DNA of 43,178 bases from an uncultured Rhodospirillaceae bacterium (GTDB lineage: Bacteria > Pseudomonadota > Alphaproteobacteria > Rhodospirillales > Magnetospirillaceae), in contig CALABS010000073.1 of NCBI GenBank assembly GCA_937887565.1, forward strand, positions 1 to 43,178, given 5' to 3'. Below the pieces are notes generated by a model, which had not been told where the DNA came from, made no database searches, and saw only the letters and a program-made list of their open reading frames with translations. Below, one piece after another: positions 18,092-26,452 of this stretch. Each line of letters starts with the position of its first letter. Position 1 is the stretch's first letter. The position numbers were made by a program, and so were the translations under genes.

Positions 18092-19903
18092 ATGGAGGCG
18101 CGGGTGTTGGTCGAGAACATGCACGTCGCGGTGCTGGTGCTGTCTGGCCTGGTGGCGGCCAGCGTGGTGTCCAGCCTGCTGTCGTTCCGGGTCGGCGCGC
18201 CGCTGCTGCTGGTGTTCCTGGGCGTCGGCCTGTTGGCCGGCGAGGACGGGCTGGGCGGTTTGGACTTCGACGACGCCGGCGCCGCCTACATGGTGGGCAG
18301 CGTCGCCCTGGCCGTGGTGCTGTTCGACTCCGGCTTCCATACCAGCTTCAAGGCGGTGCGGCTGGGGGCCGCGCCGGCCCTGGCGTTGGCCAGCCTGGGC
18401 GTGGCGGCGACGGCCGCCGTGGTGGCGGTGCCGGCCCACTACCTGGTCGGGCTGGACTGGATCGAGGGCCTGCTGCTTGGCTCCATCGTCGCCTCCACCG
18501 ACGCGGCGGCGGTGTTCTTCCTGCTGCGGGTCGGCGGCATCACCGTGCGCGACCGCGTGCGTTCGATCCTGGAGATCGAATCCGGGTCCAACGACCCCAT
18601 GGCCATCTTCCTGGTCATCGTGCTGGTGCGGTTCCTGACCGGCGGCCTGGGCGCCGACGGGGTCGGGGCCGCGGTGCTGGTCGAGTTCCTGCGCGAATTC
18701 GGCTTCGGCGCCGTGCTGGGGTTGGGCGGCGGGCTGGTCATCGTGCAGGCAGTCAACCGGCTGGGCATCGAGCGGTCGCTGCTGCCGGTGGCGGCGCTGG
18801 CCCTGGCGCTGATGCTGTTCGCCGCCACCTCGCTGGTCGGCGGCTCGGGGTTCCTGGCGGTCTACGTGGCTGGGCTGGTGGCCGGCAACTCGCGCCTGGC
18901 CGCCCCCGACACCTTGCGGCGTTTCCAGGACGGCGCCATCTGGCTGGCCCAGATCGCCATGTTCCTGACCCTCGGGCTGCTGGCCACGCCGCGCGAGTTC
19001 CTGCGCCTCGCCCCGGCCGCCCTGGCCGTCGCGGCGGTGTTGATCCTGGTGGCGCGGCCGCTGGCGGTGTGGCTGTGCCTGCTGCCCTTCCGCACCAACG
19101 CCAACGAGACCGCCTTCGTCTCCTGGGTGGGGCTCAGGGGGGCGGTGTCGATCCTGCTATCGCTGCTGCCGCTGATGGCCGAGCTGCCGGGCGGGCGGGT
19201 CTTCTTCAACATCACCTTCATGGTGGTGCTGGTGTCGCTGGCCGTCCAGGGCTGGACCATCGGGCCGGTGGCACGCTTCCTGGGCCAGGTGGTGCCGCGC
19301 CGGATCGGTCCGGTGGAACGCATGGAACTGGAGATTCCCGGCGCCACGCACGAGCTGGTGGCCTATCGCATCGTGCCCGACTCCCTGGTCGCCGCCGGCC
19401 GCCGGCTGCCTCGCTGGGCCGTCCCGTCGCTGGTGGTGCGCGACGGCCGCTCGGTACTGGGCAGCGCAGTGGGGGCGCTCAAGCCCGGCGACATGGTCTA
19501 TCTGTTCGCGCGCCCCGACCGCCTGCCCCACCTGGACCGCCTGTTCGCCAGCCCCGCCCCCGCCGCCGAGGCCGACCGCCAGTTCTTCGGCGACTTCCCC
19601 ATCGACCCCCAGGCGCGCATGGAGGACCTGGGCGTGATCTACGGCCTGCCGGTTCCCGACGAGGCCCGCGACGTCACCGTCGGCCACTGGGTGGAATGGC
19701 AATTGGGCACCCAGGCGGGCGTCGGCGACCGCGTTTCCCTGGGCGAGGTGGAACTGATCGTCCGCGCGCTGACTCCCGAGGACGCCATCGCCGAGATCGG
19801 CCTGGCCGCCGAGCCCACCCGCATCGACAAGGCCCGCCTGCCCCTGTTCGCGCGTGGCGAGCGCATCAGGGCTTGGCTGCGGCGGATGATGGGGCGGGGG
19901 TGA
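18092..19903 (+). CDS. CPA1 potassium/proton antiporter, NhaP2/CvrA-like
   Basis: A 603-residue membrane protein. The N-terminal ~390 residues are a CPA1 exchanger core (VFLGVGLLAGEDG, SIVASTDAAAVFFLLR, LEIESGSNDPMAIFLV with the ion-site Asp, SWVGLRGAVSILL). The soluble C-terminal half has a TrkA-C-like segment and a CorC/HlyC-like domain, the arrangement of NhaP2 (CvrA), which exports K+ or Na+ for protons. The ATG at 18092 is preceded by AAAGGG; an internal ATG at 18119 is possible. Divergent from the KefB-like gene. A VapC-like fossil follows immediately downstream. Confidence 0.92.
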   Translation: MEARVLVENMHVAVLVLSGLVAASVVSSLLSFRVGAPLLLVFLGVGLLAGEDGLGGLDFDDAGAAYMVGSVALAVVLFDSGFHTSFKAVRLGAAPALALASLGVAATAAVVAVPAHYLVGLDWIEGLLLGSIVASTDAAAVFFLLRVGGITVRDRVRSILEIESGSNDPMAIFLVIVLVRFLTGGLGADGVGAAVLVEFLREFGFGAVLGLGGGLVIVQAVNRLGIERSLLPVAALALALMLFAATSLVGGSGFLAVYVAGLVAGNSRLAAPDTLRRFQDGAIWLAQIAMFLTLGLLATPREFLRLAPAALAVAAVLILVARPLAVWLCLLPFRTNANETAFVSWVGLRGAVSILLSLLPLMAELPGGRVFFNITFMVVLVSLAVQGWTIGPVARFLGQVVPRRIGPVERMELEIPGATHELVAYRIVPDSLVAAGRRLPRWAVPSLVVRDGRSVLGSAVGALKPGDMVYLFARPDRLPHLDRLFASPAPAAEADRQFFGDFPIDPQARMEDLGVIYGLPVPDEARDVTVGHWVEWQLGTQAGVGDRVSLGEVELIVRALTPEDAIAEIGLAAEPTRIDKARLPLFARGERIRAWLRRMMGRG

Positions 19904-19910
19904 GGTCGAA

Positions 19911-20036
19911 CCGCTCGCTGTCAATGATTATGATGATCGCATGGCCAGCAAGGGCTGCGGCACGGCGGTGGCGACCCGCAACGTCGCGGATTTCCTGGAC
20001 CGCGGCGTCACGGTGATCGATCCGTGGACGGCGTGA
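19911..20036 (+). pseudogene. Decayed VapC-type PIN-domain toxin remnant
   Basis: The 32-codon frame 19941-20036 encodes MASKGCGTAVATRNVADF followed by LDRGVTVIDPWTA and a stop. This closely matches the C-terminal end of VapC/FitB toxins, with the TRNVxDF motif carrying a catalytic acidic residue and the terminal VIDPW strand. Just upstream, the same frame reads PLAVND, and a shifted frame reads MIMIA, recalling the DAMIAA helix of the same family but out of frame, so short indels seem to have broken the gene. No start, no first half of the PIN domain and no antitoxin gene are present. It lies between the CPA1 antiporter stop and the pckA terminator. Confidence 0.6.
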
Positions 20037-20076
20037 TCTCCTCCCGCCGGCCGGGGAGGCCACGGGGGACTCCAAG

Positions 20077-20102
20077 AAAAAAGCCCCCGGTTTCCCGGGG
20101 GC
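20077..20102 (-). terminator. Rho-independent terminator of pckA
   Basis: On the minus strand a perfect 8-bp stem GCCCCCGG/CCGGGGGC with a 4-base loop is followed by six T residues. It lies 10 bases after the pckA stop codon. Confidence 0.9.
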
Positions 20103-20112
20103 CCTTCCGTCC

Positions 20113-21951
20113 TTAATCCGCCAGCTCCCAGGTCTCGGGAGCCCGCCACAGGCGCGATTTCAGCAGCTCGCGCTCGAAGAACATTTCCTTGGGCAGGCGG
20201 TCGAGGAACTTGTCGAACAGTTCCTCCTGGCTGCGGGCCTCGGACACGCCGGCCTGCTGGTCGATGCTCATCAGGTCCTGGAACTTGTCCTTGGGATAGT
20301 CCAGGCCCTTCCACTCGATGTCGTCGAAGGACGGCACCATGCCGAAGGGGCTCTCGATGGCCGGCGCGCGGCCGTGGACGCGGTCGACGATCCACTTCAG
20401 CACCCGCATGTTCTCGCCGAAGCCGGGCCACATGAACTTGCCGCCCGCGTCCTTGCGGAACCAGTTGACGCGGAAGATGGCCGGCGGGTTGTTGACCTTG
20501 CGGCCCATCTCCAGCCAGTGATTGAAGTAGTCGGCCATGTTGTAGCCGCAGAACGGCAGCATGGCGAAGGGGTCGCGGCGGATGGCGGCCTGGCCGACGG
20601 CGGCGGCGGTGGCCTCCGACCCCATGGTGGCGGCGAGATAGACGCCGTGGGCCCAGTTGAAGGCCTGGTAGACCAGCGGCATGGTCTTGGACAGGCGGCC
20701 GCCGAAGATGAAGGCCGAGATCGGCACGCCGGCCGGGTTCTCCCAGTCGGGGTCGACGCACGGGCACTGCGACACCGGCGCGGTGAAGCGGGCGTTGGGG
20801 TGGGCGGCCGGAGTCTCGGCGGCCGGGGTCCAGTCCTTGCCCTTCCAGTCGATCAGGTGCGCGGGCTTGTCCTTGGTCATGCCCTCCCACCACACGTCGC
20901 CGTCGTCGGTCAAGGCGACGTTGGTGAAGATGGTGTTGGCGGCGCAGGCGGCCATGGCGTTGGCGTTGGTGTCGGCGCCGGTGCCCGGCGCCACGCCGAA
21001 GAAGCCGGCCTCGGGGTTGATGGCGTAGAAGCGGCCGTCGGCGCCGGGCTTGATCCAGGCGATGTCGTCGCCGACGGTCCAGATCTTCCAGCCCTCGAAG
21101 CCCTTGGGCGGCTGCAGCATGGCGAAGTTGGTCTTGCCGCAGGCCGACGGGAAGGCGGCGGCGACGTAGGTCTTCTCGCCCTCGGGGGTCTCGACGCCGA
21201 CGATCAGCATGTGCTCGGCCAGCCAGCCCTCGTCACGGCCCATGGTGGTGGCGATGCGCAGCGCGAAGCACTTCTTGCCCAGCAGCGCATTGCCGCCGTA
21301 GCCCGAGCCGAACGACCAGATCTCGCGGGTCTCGGGGAAATGGGTGATGTAGATGTTGTCGGGATTGCACGGCCAGGCGACATCCTTCTCGCCGGCGGCC
21401 AGCGGCTTGCCCACCGAATGCAGGCAGGGCACGAAATCGCCGTCCGAGCCCAGGATGTTCAGCACCTTCTGGCCCATGCGGGTCATGATACGCATGTTGG
21501 TGCAGACATAGGGGCTGTCGGTGATCTCGACGCCGATATGGGCGATGTCCGAGCCCAAGGGCCCCATGGAGAACGGCACCACGTACATGGTGCGGCCCTT
21601 CATGCAGCCGTCGAACAGCTTGGCCAGCGTCGCCTTCATCTCCCTGGGATCGGCCCAGTTGTTGGTGGGGCCGGCGTCCGCCTTGTTGGTGGAGCAGATG
21701 AAGGTGCGATCCTCGACGCGCGCCACGTCGCGGGGATCGGAGCGGCACAGATAGCTGTTGGGGCGCTTGGCGTCGTCCAGCTTGATGGCGGTGCCGTTGG
21801 CGATCATCAGCTGGCAAAGGGCGTCGTATTCCTCCTGGGAGCCGTCGCAGACATGGATGCTGTCCGGCTTGCACAGCCGCGCCATCTCGTCGATCCAGGC
21901 GAGCAGCTTGGTATTCATCGTGGAGCCGCCGGGAATCCCCAATTTCGTCAT
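20113..21951 (-). CDS. pckA: Phosphoenolpyruvate carboxykinase (GTP)
   Basis: Converts oxaloacetate to PEP with GTP, the entry step of gluconeogenesis. The 612-residue product shows the family P-loop AAFPSACGKTNFAML with the reactive cysteine, the guanine-nucleotide region, the SFGSGYGGNALLGKKC substrate segment and FNWAHGVYLAATMGSE. This is the GTP class (EC 4.1.1.32), not the ATP class common in many alphaproteobacteria. GGAGATC precedes the ATG at 21951; an in-frame ATG 11 codons later is a weaker alternative. A promoter is proposed at 22051-22079, and a strong terminator follows. Also called pckG in some genomes. Confidence 0.97.
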   Translation of the reverse strand: MTKLGIPGGSTMNTKLLAWIDEMARLCKPDSIHVCDGSQEEYDALCQLMIANGTAIKLDDAKRPNSYLCRSDPRDVARVEDRTFICSTNKADAGPTNNWADPREMKATLAKLFDGCMKGRTMYVVPFSMGPLGSDIAHIGVEITDSPYVCTNMRIMTRMGQKVLNILGSDGDFVPCLHSVGKPLAAGEKDVAWPCNPDNIYITHFPETREIWSFGSGYGGNALLGKKCFALRIATTMGRDEGWLAEHMLIVGVETPEGEKTYVAAAFPSACGKTNFAMLQPPKGFEGWKIWTVGDDIAWIKPGADGRFYAINPEAGFFGVAPGTGADTNANAMAACAANTIFTNVALTDDGDVWWEGMTKDKPAHLIDWKGKDWTPAAETPAAHPNARFTAPVSQCPCVDPDWENPAGVPISAFIFGGRLSKTMPLVYQAFNWAHGVYLAATMGSEATAAAVGQAAIRRDPFAMLPFCGYNMADYFNHWLEMGRKVNNPPAIFRVNWFRKDAGGKFMWPGFGENMRVLKWIVDRVHGRAPAIESPFGMVPSFDDIEWKGLDYPKDKFQDLMSIDQQAGVSEARSQEELFDKFLDRLPKEMFFERELLKSRLWRAPETWELAD

Positions 21952-22050
21952 GATGCTCGATCTCCGTCCCAGTTGGATGGCCGGATCCGCCGCTCCGGGA
22001 TTGTCCGGCCGTCATCGCGGCGCCTTCCACGCCGCACCAAAGAGGCAGGG

Positions 22051-22079
22051 AGGATACGCCCCCGCCGTCCGGGGGGCAA
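22051..22079 (-). promoter_or_regulatory. Putative pckA promoter
   Basis: On the minus strand TTGCCC (22079-22074) is followed after 17 bases by TATCCT (22056-22051). Both boxes match 4 of 6 consensus bases. It would give a leader of about 90 bases. An upstream position between two minus-strand genes fits. Confidence 0.45.
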
Positions 22080-22111
22080 TGCCCTACCTGAGGCATGGCT
22101 ACCCAAAGAAG

Positions 22112-22852
22112 TTAGGTCTTGCCATCTTTCGTCACGGCGCGAACCGCCGCTTTCAGGCCCATCGGGCCATCCAGAGGGGTGGGAAAGGCGATCCGCCCCA
22201 CCCGCTCCCCCCTGGCGATGTCGCAGCCGTCCACGTCCACCGCCGCCATGCGCCAGCCGCCGCCGGCGTCGCCCAGCGCCGCCGCCATCCGATCCACGGC
22301 GTCGCCGTGATCGCCGTTCACATGGGCCAGCATCTCCGGCTCGGCGGCGCGCACCGCCGCCACCACGGCGGGGTCCAGTCCGAACGGCGCCTCGAACCAC
22401 ACCGCGCGGCCGAAGCCGCCGACGAAATGAGCCCGCGCCGGCGCCACGCGCCAGAAGCCGAAATCGCCGAAGCCGGCATACTGGCGGGCGCCGGGATGGC
22501 GGGCCAGGAAGCGGGCCTTCAGGGCCTCGTCCTCGGTCGGGCTGGCGGTGCCGGTCAGCGTCACGCGGGGGCCGGTCTGCGGATTGGGGTGGCCGTCGGT
22601 GCCGTCCAGCAGCAGAGACACCCGGGCATCGGCGCGCAGGTTGCGGGTGTGGTCCGACAGCCCCGACAGCAGCAGCACCGGCGCTAGGTCGTGATCGAAG
22701 GCCACCGTCGCCAGCGAGGCGTAGGGGCCGCCGGAGCCGTCGGCCATCAGGGTCGCCAGCGCCGCCTTGCGGCAGCCCCGGGCCACCAGCCGCAGGGCGT
22801 GGCGGTTGTTGTCCGGCAATTGACCGGAATCATTTGCGGTCGGTGCGGTCAT
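22112..22852 (-). CDS. HugZ-like pyridoxamine 5'-phosphate oxidase-family protein with DUF2470
   Basis: A 246-residue protein. The N-terminal split-barrel region (RKAALATLMADGSGGPYASL, LLLSGLSDHTRNLRADARVS, PRVTLTGTA) is typical of FMN- or heme-binding PNPOx-like folds. The C-terminal DUF2470 region contains HVNGDHGDAVDRMA. This pairing is typical of HugZ-type heme-utilisation or heme-oxygenase proteins, but heme degradation here is only inferred. The ATG at 22852 has a weak ribosome-binding site. It is divergent from the copper-chaperone gene at 22896, leaving 43 bases between start codons. Confidence 0.85.
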   Translation of the reverse strand: MTAPTANDSGQLPDNNRHALRLVARGCRKAALATLMADGSGGPYASLATVAFDHDLAPVLLLSGLSDHTRNLRADARVSLLLDGTDGHPNPQTGPRVTLTGTASPTEDEALKARFLARHPGARQYAGFGDFGFWRVAPARAHFVGGFGRAVWFEAPFGLDPAVVAAVRAAEPEMLAHVNGDHGDAVDRMAAALGDAGGGWRMAAVDVDGCDIARGERVGRIAFPTPLDGPMGLKAAVRAVTKDGKT

Positions 22853-22895
22853 GGTCACCAGATGGGTTGAAGCAACGTCACGGAGATCATCGCAA

Positions 22896-23456
22896 ATGAG
22901 GACGCTGGTTGGAACCATCCTGGCCGGAATAGTGCTTGCCGCGCCCCCCGCCCTGGCCGGCGACGCCGTCAAGGGGCCGATCGCGGTCTCGGGCGCCTGG
23001 GCCCGCGCCACCCCTCCCCAGGCGCCGACCGGCGCCGCGTTCCTGACCCTGGCGAACACCGGCGCCGATCCAGACCGTCTGCTGGCCGCCAACGCCAAGG
23101 TGTCGCGGACGGTCGAGCTTCACATGCACATGGCAATGGACGGGGTGATGCGCATGCGCCCCGTCGAGGCCATCGACCTGCGCCCTGGCAAGACGGTCGC
23201 CCTGGAGCCGGGCGGCCTGCACGTCATGCTGATCGGGCTCGACGCGCCGCTGAAGGAGGGCGCCAGCTTCCCCCTGACCCTGGCGTTCGAGAAGGCCGGC
23301 GACGTGACGGTGAGCGTCGACGTCGTCGGGCCGGGCGCCATGACCGGCCCCGCCACGACCCCCGCCATGACCCACGACCCCAAGCTCCACGAGGAGCACA
23401 TGCAGGACCCCGCCCACCGCGCCATGCACGAGCGGATGCACGGCGGCGGCGATTAG
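22896..23456 (+). CDS. PCu(A)C-type periplasmic copper chaperone
   Basis: A 186-residue exported protein. The signal peptide MRTLVGTILAGIVLAAPPAL is followed by cleavage near ALAGDA. The core is a PCu(A)C domain with the Met/His copper site: ELHMHMAMDGVMRMRPV and, 20-odd residues later, GGLHVMLIGL. Such proteins deliver Cu(I) to the CuA/CuB centres of cytochrome oxidase. An extra C-terminal tail of about 35 residues is rich in His and Met (EEHMQDPAHRAMHERMHGG), suggesting additional metal binding. The ATG at 22896 fits the signal peptide, with GGAG 10 bases upstream. The stop overlaps the convergent GNAT gene by 4 bases. Confidence 0.93.
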   Translation: MRTLVGTILAGIVLAAPPALAGDAVKGPIAVSGAWARATPPQAPTGAAFLTLANTGADPDRLLAANAKVSRTVELHMHMAMDGVMRMRPVEAIDLRPGKTVALEPGGLHVMLIGLDAPLKEGASFPLTLAFEKAGDVTVSVDVVGPGAMTGPATTPAMTHDPKLHEEHMQDPAHRAMHERMHGGGD

Positions 23457-23728
23457 CCGACCAGGTCGTCGAACTCCTTGTGCCGCTTGATCCAGGCCGC
23501 GGCGTAGCCGCAGGTGGGAACCACCTTCAGCCCTTGGGCGCGGACGGTCTCCATCATCCCCTGCATCAGCCGGCCGGCGGCGCCGCTGCCGCGCAGCGCG
23601 GGCGGCGCCTCCACATGCGGGATCACCAGCACATCGCCCTCGCGACGGTAATTGGCGAAGGCGACGTGGCCGTCCTCCTCCAGCTCGAAACGGCTCCGCT
23701 CGGGGTTGTCCTTGACGCTCACGGTCAT
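23453..23728 (-). CDS. Small GNAT-type N-acetyltransferase (YjdJ-like)
   Basis: A 91-residue minimal GNAT domain. It shows FELEEDGHVAFANYRREGD, the strand VLVIPHVEAPPALRGSGAA with a shortened acetyl-CoA P-loop (RGSGAAGRL), and the C-terminal LKVVPTCGYAAAWIKRHKEF. The last is typical of the small YjdJ/Gcn5-related class, in which a cysteine may be catalytic. The substrate is unknown. Its ATG overlaps the stop of the RlmD-like gene by 4 bases (23725-23728), and its stop overlaps the PCuAC stop on the other strand. Confidence 0.9.
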   Translation of the reverse strand: MTVSVKDNPERSRFELEEDGHVAFANYRREGDVLVIPHVEAPPALRGSGAAGRLMQGMMETVRAQGLKVVPTCGYAAAWIKRHKEFDDLVG

Positions 23729-25059
23729 CCTCCTTGTCGTCGCAACACGGCCACCGCCTCCAGATGGGCGGCGAAGGGGAACTGGTCGATGGGGGTGACG
23801 ACGTCCAGCCGGTAGCCGCCGTCAACCAGGATCCTGAGGTCGCGGGCCAGGGTGGCCGGGTTGCACGACACCGCCACCACGGTGGGCGGGCCGGCGGCGG
23901 CCAGTTGCTCGGCCTGGGCCGAGGCGCCGGCGCGGGGCGGGTCGAACACCACCGCCTGGAATCTCCTCAGCTCGGCGGCCAGCAGCGGACGGCGGGCTAG
24001 GTCGCGGACCTCGGCCGTGACCCTCAGCCCCTCGGCATGGGCGGCGGCCTCCAGCGCGCGGATGGGGGCCTCCTCGCCCTCGACCGCGTGGACGGTGCGG
24101 CCCTGGACGGCCAGCGGAAAGGTGAAGCTGCCGCAGCCCGAGAACAGGTCGGCGACGGCCGCCGCCCCTCCGACGCCGGCCACCACCGCCTCGGCGATGG
24201 CCAGCTCGCCGCCCCGGGTGGGTTGCAGGAAGCCGCCGGGCGGCGGCTCGACGGCGACGCCGGCGAAGCTCACCACCGCCGGCCGCCGCCGGGCGATGGG
24301 GTCCAGGAACCCCGCCCCCGGCCGCCGCCAGGTCAGCCGCGCCAGGTCGTGGGCGTCGGCGAAGGCGGCCAAGGTCTCGCGATCGAACAGGTCGAGGCGG
24401 GCCTCGGCCTCGACCAGGACGTCGAGGCCGTCGTCGGTGGCGAGCACCACCACGTCGCCGTCCTCGCCGTCGCCGACGATCCTGGCCAGCAGGGCGCGCA
24501 GCGGCGGCAGCATCGCCGCCAGCGCCGGCTCCAGCAGCAGGCAACGCCCGACATCCACCACCTGATGGCTGGCGCGGGCGTTGAAGCCCAGCAGGGTGGC
24601 GCCGCGCTTGCGCGAGAAGGCGAAGGCGGCGCGCCGCCGGCTGCCCGGTGGAACCCGCACCAGCGGCCCCACCGGAGCCTCGCCGAGCCCGGCCCGGCCC
24701 AGCGCGATGGTCAGCAGGCCGCGCTTCCACACCTCGTAGAGCGGGTCGGCCAGATGCTGCACCGAGCAGCCGCCGCAGCGGCTGAAATGGGGGCAGGGCG
24801 GCTCGGCCCGTCCCGGCCCCTCGACCAGCACCTCGATGGGCACCGCCGCCAACCCGTCGCCGCGCCGCCCCTCGATCCGCGCCACCACCCGGTCGCCGGG
24901 CGCCGTGAAGGGAACGAACACCTGCTCGCCCAGCAGATGGGCGACGCCGTCGCCACGGCCGCCGACCGTCTCGATCTCGACCTCCACCAGCCGGGCCGGC
25001 GGCGGCGTGCGCGGCTTGGCCTTGGGCCGCGCCGAGCCGGAACGGTGGCGCCCCCTCAT
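23725..25059 (-). CDS. Class I SAM-dependent RNA m5U methyltransferase (RlmD/TrmA family)
   Basis: A 444-residue enzyme expected to methylate uridine C5 in rRNA or tRNA. A basic start is followed by a TRAM-like domain (residues 20-85), an Fe-S cysteine cluster CPHFSRCGGC (Cys89, 95, 98) with a fourth Cys near 173, the SAM motif DLFSGCGSFTFPLA, FDPPRAGA and the catalytic cysteine in VSCNPATLARD. Whether it acts on 23S rRNA or tRNA cannot be decided from sequence alone. It overlaps both neighbours by 4 bases, so PqiC-like lipoprotein, this gene and the GNAT gene form one translationally coupled unit. Confidence 0.92.
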   Translation of the reverse strand: MRGRHRSGSARPKAKPRTPPPARLVEVEIETVGGRGDGVAHLLGEQVFVPFTAPGDRVVARIEGRRGDGLAAVPIEVLVEGPGRAEPPCPHFSRCGGCSVQHLADPLYEVWKRGLLTIALGRAGLGEAPVGPLVRVPPGSRRRAAFAFSRKRGATLLGFNARASHQVVDVGRCLLLEPALAAMLPPLRALLARIVGDGEDGDVVVLATDDGLDVLVEAEARLDLFDRETLAAFADAHDLARLTWRRPGAGFLDPIARRRPAVVSFAGVAVEPPPGGFLQPTRGGELAIAEAVVAGVGGAAAVADLFSGCGSFTFPLAVQGRTVHAVEGEEAPIRALEAAAHAEGLRVTAEVRDLARRPLLAAELRRFQAVVFDPPRAGASAQAEQLAAAGPPTVVAVSCNPATLARDLRILVDGGYRLDVVTPIDQFPFAAHLEAVAVLRRQGG

Positions 25060-25670
25060 TTCCGGGGCGCCGGAACGTCGGCCCTGGCGAGATCGGCCAG
25101 GAAGCGGGCCACCACCTCGTCGACGCCGCGGCCGATGGCCGCCACCGCCGCCTCGGGGGTGTCGGCCGCCGCCGCCGGGGTCGCCGCGTAGGTCTTGGTC
25201 ATGATCAGTTGGCCGTCGCGGGCGTTGACCAGCACCAACTGCAGTTCCACCGCCACCCGGTCGGCGCCGGCGACCTGCTCGAAGCGGCGCAGTTTGCCGC
25301 GCAGGGCGTAGTCGGGCGGCACCCGCAGGTCGGGGGTCACCACCTCGCGGGCGGCGTTGGCCTCGGCCAGCGCCCGGGCCAGCCGGTCCTGGAGCATCAC
25401 GCCCGGCGGCTCGCTCCAGAAATCGTAGCGATAGCGTTGCAGGCCGCCCTTGCCGGCATCCACATAGGCCAGCGCGCGCTCGGACAGCACCCCGTCGGTG
25501 TCCAGCCGGTTGACCTCCAGCACCCCGGCCAGCGGCGGGGCGTCGAAGCTTCGGGCCGGTGCGGCGGCCGCCAGCCGGTAGAAGGTGTCGCGAGGCGCCG
25601 GCGGCGAGGAGCAGGCGGCGGCCAGGGCGACGAACGGGATGGCGAGGAGGATGGCGAGTTGGCGCGTCAT
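25056..25670 (-). CDS. ABC-type transport auxiliary lipoprotein (PqiC/YmbA-like)
   Basis: A 204-residue lipoprotein. The signal MTRQLAILLAIPFVALAAAC has a lipobox ending at the cysteine. The mature domain (DTFYRLAAAAP, LEVNRLDTDGVLSERALAYVD, RYDFWSEPPGVMLQDRLARAL) matches the auxiliary lipoprotein family that partners MlaD/PqiB-type lipid transporters at the outer membrane. No ABC transporter or MCE gene is nearby, so it is orphaned here. AGAGGGAG precedes the ATG at 25670. The long upstream frame crosses into the rplY region and is not coding. Confidence 0.85.
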   Translation of the reverse strand: MTRQLAILLAIPFVALAAACSSPPAPRDTFYRLAAAAPARSFDAPPLAGVLEVNRLDTDGVLSERALAYVDAGKGGLQRYRYDFWSEPPGVMLQDRLARALAEANAAREVVTPDLRVPPDYALRGKLRRFEQVAGADRVAVELQLVLVNARDGQLIMTKTYAATPAAAADTPEAAVAAIGRGVDEVVARFLADLARADVPAPRK

Positions 25671-25750
25671 GGCTCCCTCTTTATCTCCAACCGGCGCGGC
25701 GAGAAACCGGAAACGGGGTGGAACCGCCACCATACGCCGCCGGAATCGGG

Positions 25751-25777
25751 TTGAAAACCGCCCCGAGAGAGTGTAAT
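25751..25777 (+). promoter_or_regulatory. Putative rplY promoter
   Basis: TTGAAA (25751-25756) and TGTAAT (25772-25777) each match 5 of 6 consensus bases, but the spacer is a short 15 bases. It lies in an AT-richer patch about 60 bases before the rplY start codon. Confidence 0.4.
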
Positions 25778-25836
25778 TGACGCGCTTCCGGCGCGGCACC
25801 CCTGGAGGCCGCGCCTTTCGGGTATTGGAGAACGAC

Positions 25837-26451
25837 ATGACCGAGATTACCGCTATCGTCGCCGAGCTGCGCGACCGGGCCGGAAAGGGGGCCGCCCGGG
25901 CGACCCGTCGCGAGGGCAAGGTTCCTGGTGTCATCTATGGCGCCAAGCAGGCCCCCGTGTGCATCGCCCTGGATCCCCGCGTTCTGTGGGCTGAACTGCG
26001 CAAGGCGAATTTCACCACCAAGCTGTTCGACGTCGACCTGGGCAAGGACGGCAAGCACCGCTGCCTGGCCCGCGACGTGCAGTTCCACCCCGTCACCGAC
26101 CAGCCGGTCCACGTGGACTTCATGCGGGTGTCGGCCGACCACGCCATCCACGTCAAGGTGCCGGTCCACGCCGTCAACGCCGACAAGGCCCCGGGCGTGA
26201 AGCGCGGCGGCGTGGTGACCATCGAGCTGCACGAGGTCGAGGTGACCTGCTCGCCCGACAACATCCCGGCCGAGATCGCCATCGACCTGACCGGCATGGA
26301 CATCGGCGCCACCATCCATATCGGCGAGGTCAAGCTGCCCGCGGGCGTCAAGCCCTATCACGTGGGTGAGGCCCAGACCATCCTGACCATCGCGCCCCCG
26401 ACCGTGGTCAAGGTCGAGGCCGAGGCCGCCGAGGGCGAGGCCGCCGGCTGA
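25837..26451 (+). CDS. rplY: 50S ribosomal protein L25/general stress protein Ctc
   Basis: A 204-residue long-form L25 that binds 5S rRNA. The N-terminal L25 domain (RDRAGKGAARATRREGKVPG, VIYGAKQAP) is followed by the Ctc/TL5-type beta domain (VPVHAVNADKAPGVKRGG, IELHEVEVTCSPDNIPAEI, GEVKLPAGVKPY) and an acidic Glu/Ala tail. TTGGAG lies 8 bases before the ATG at 25837; the frame upstream to 25777 shows no family similarity. pth follows after a single base, the classic rplY-pth pairing. Confidence 0.97.
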   Translation: MTEITAIVAELRDRAGKGAARATRREGKVPGVIYGAKQAPVCIALDPRVLWAELRKANFTTKLFDVDLGKDGKHRCLARDVQFHPVTDQPVHVDFMRVSADHAIHVKVPVHAVNADKAPGVKRGGVVTIELHEVEVTCSPDNIPAEIAIDLTGMDIGATIHIGEVKLPAGVKPYHVGEAQTILTIAPPTVVKVEAEAAEGEAAG

Positions 26452-26452
26452 C

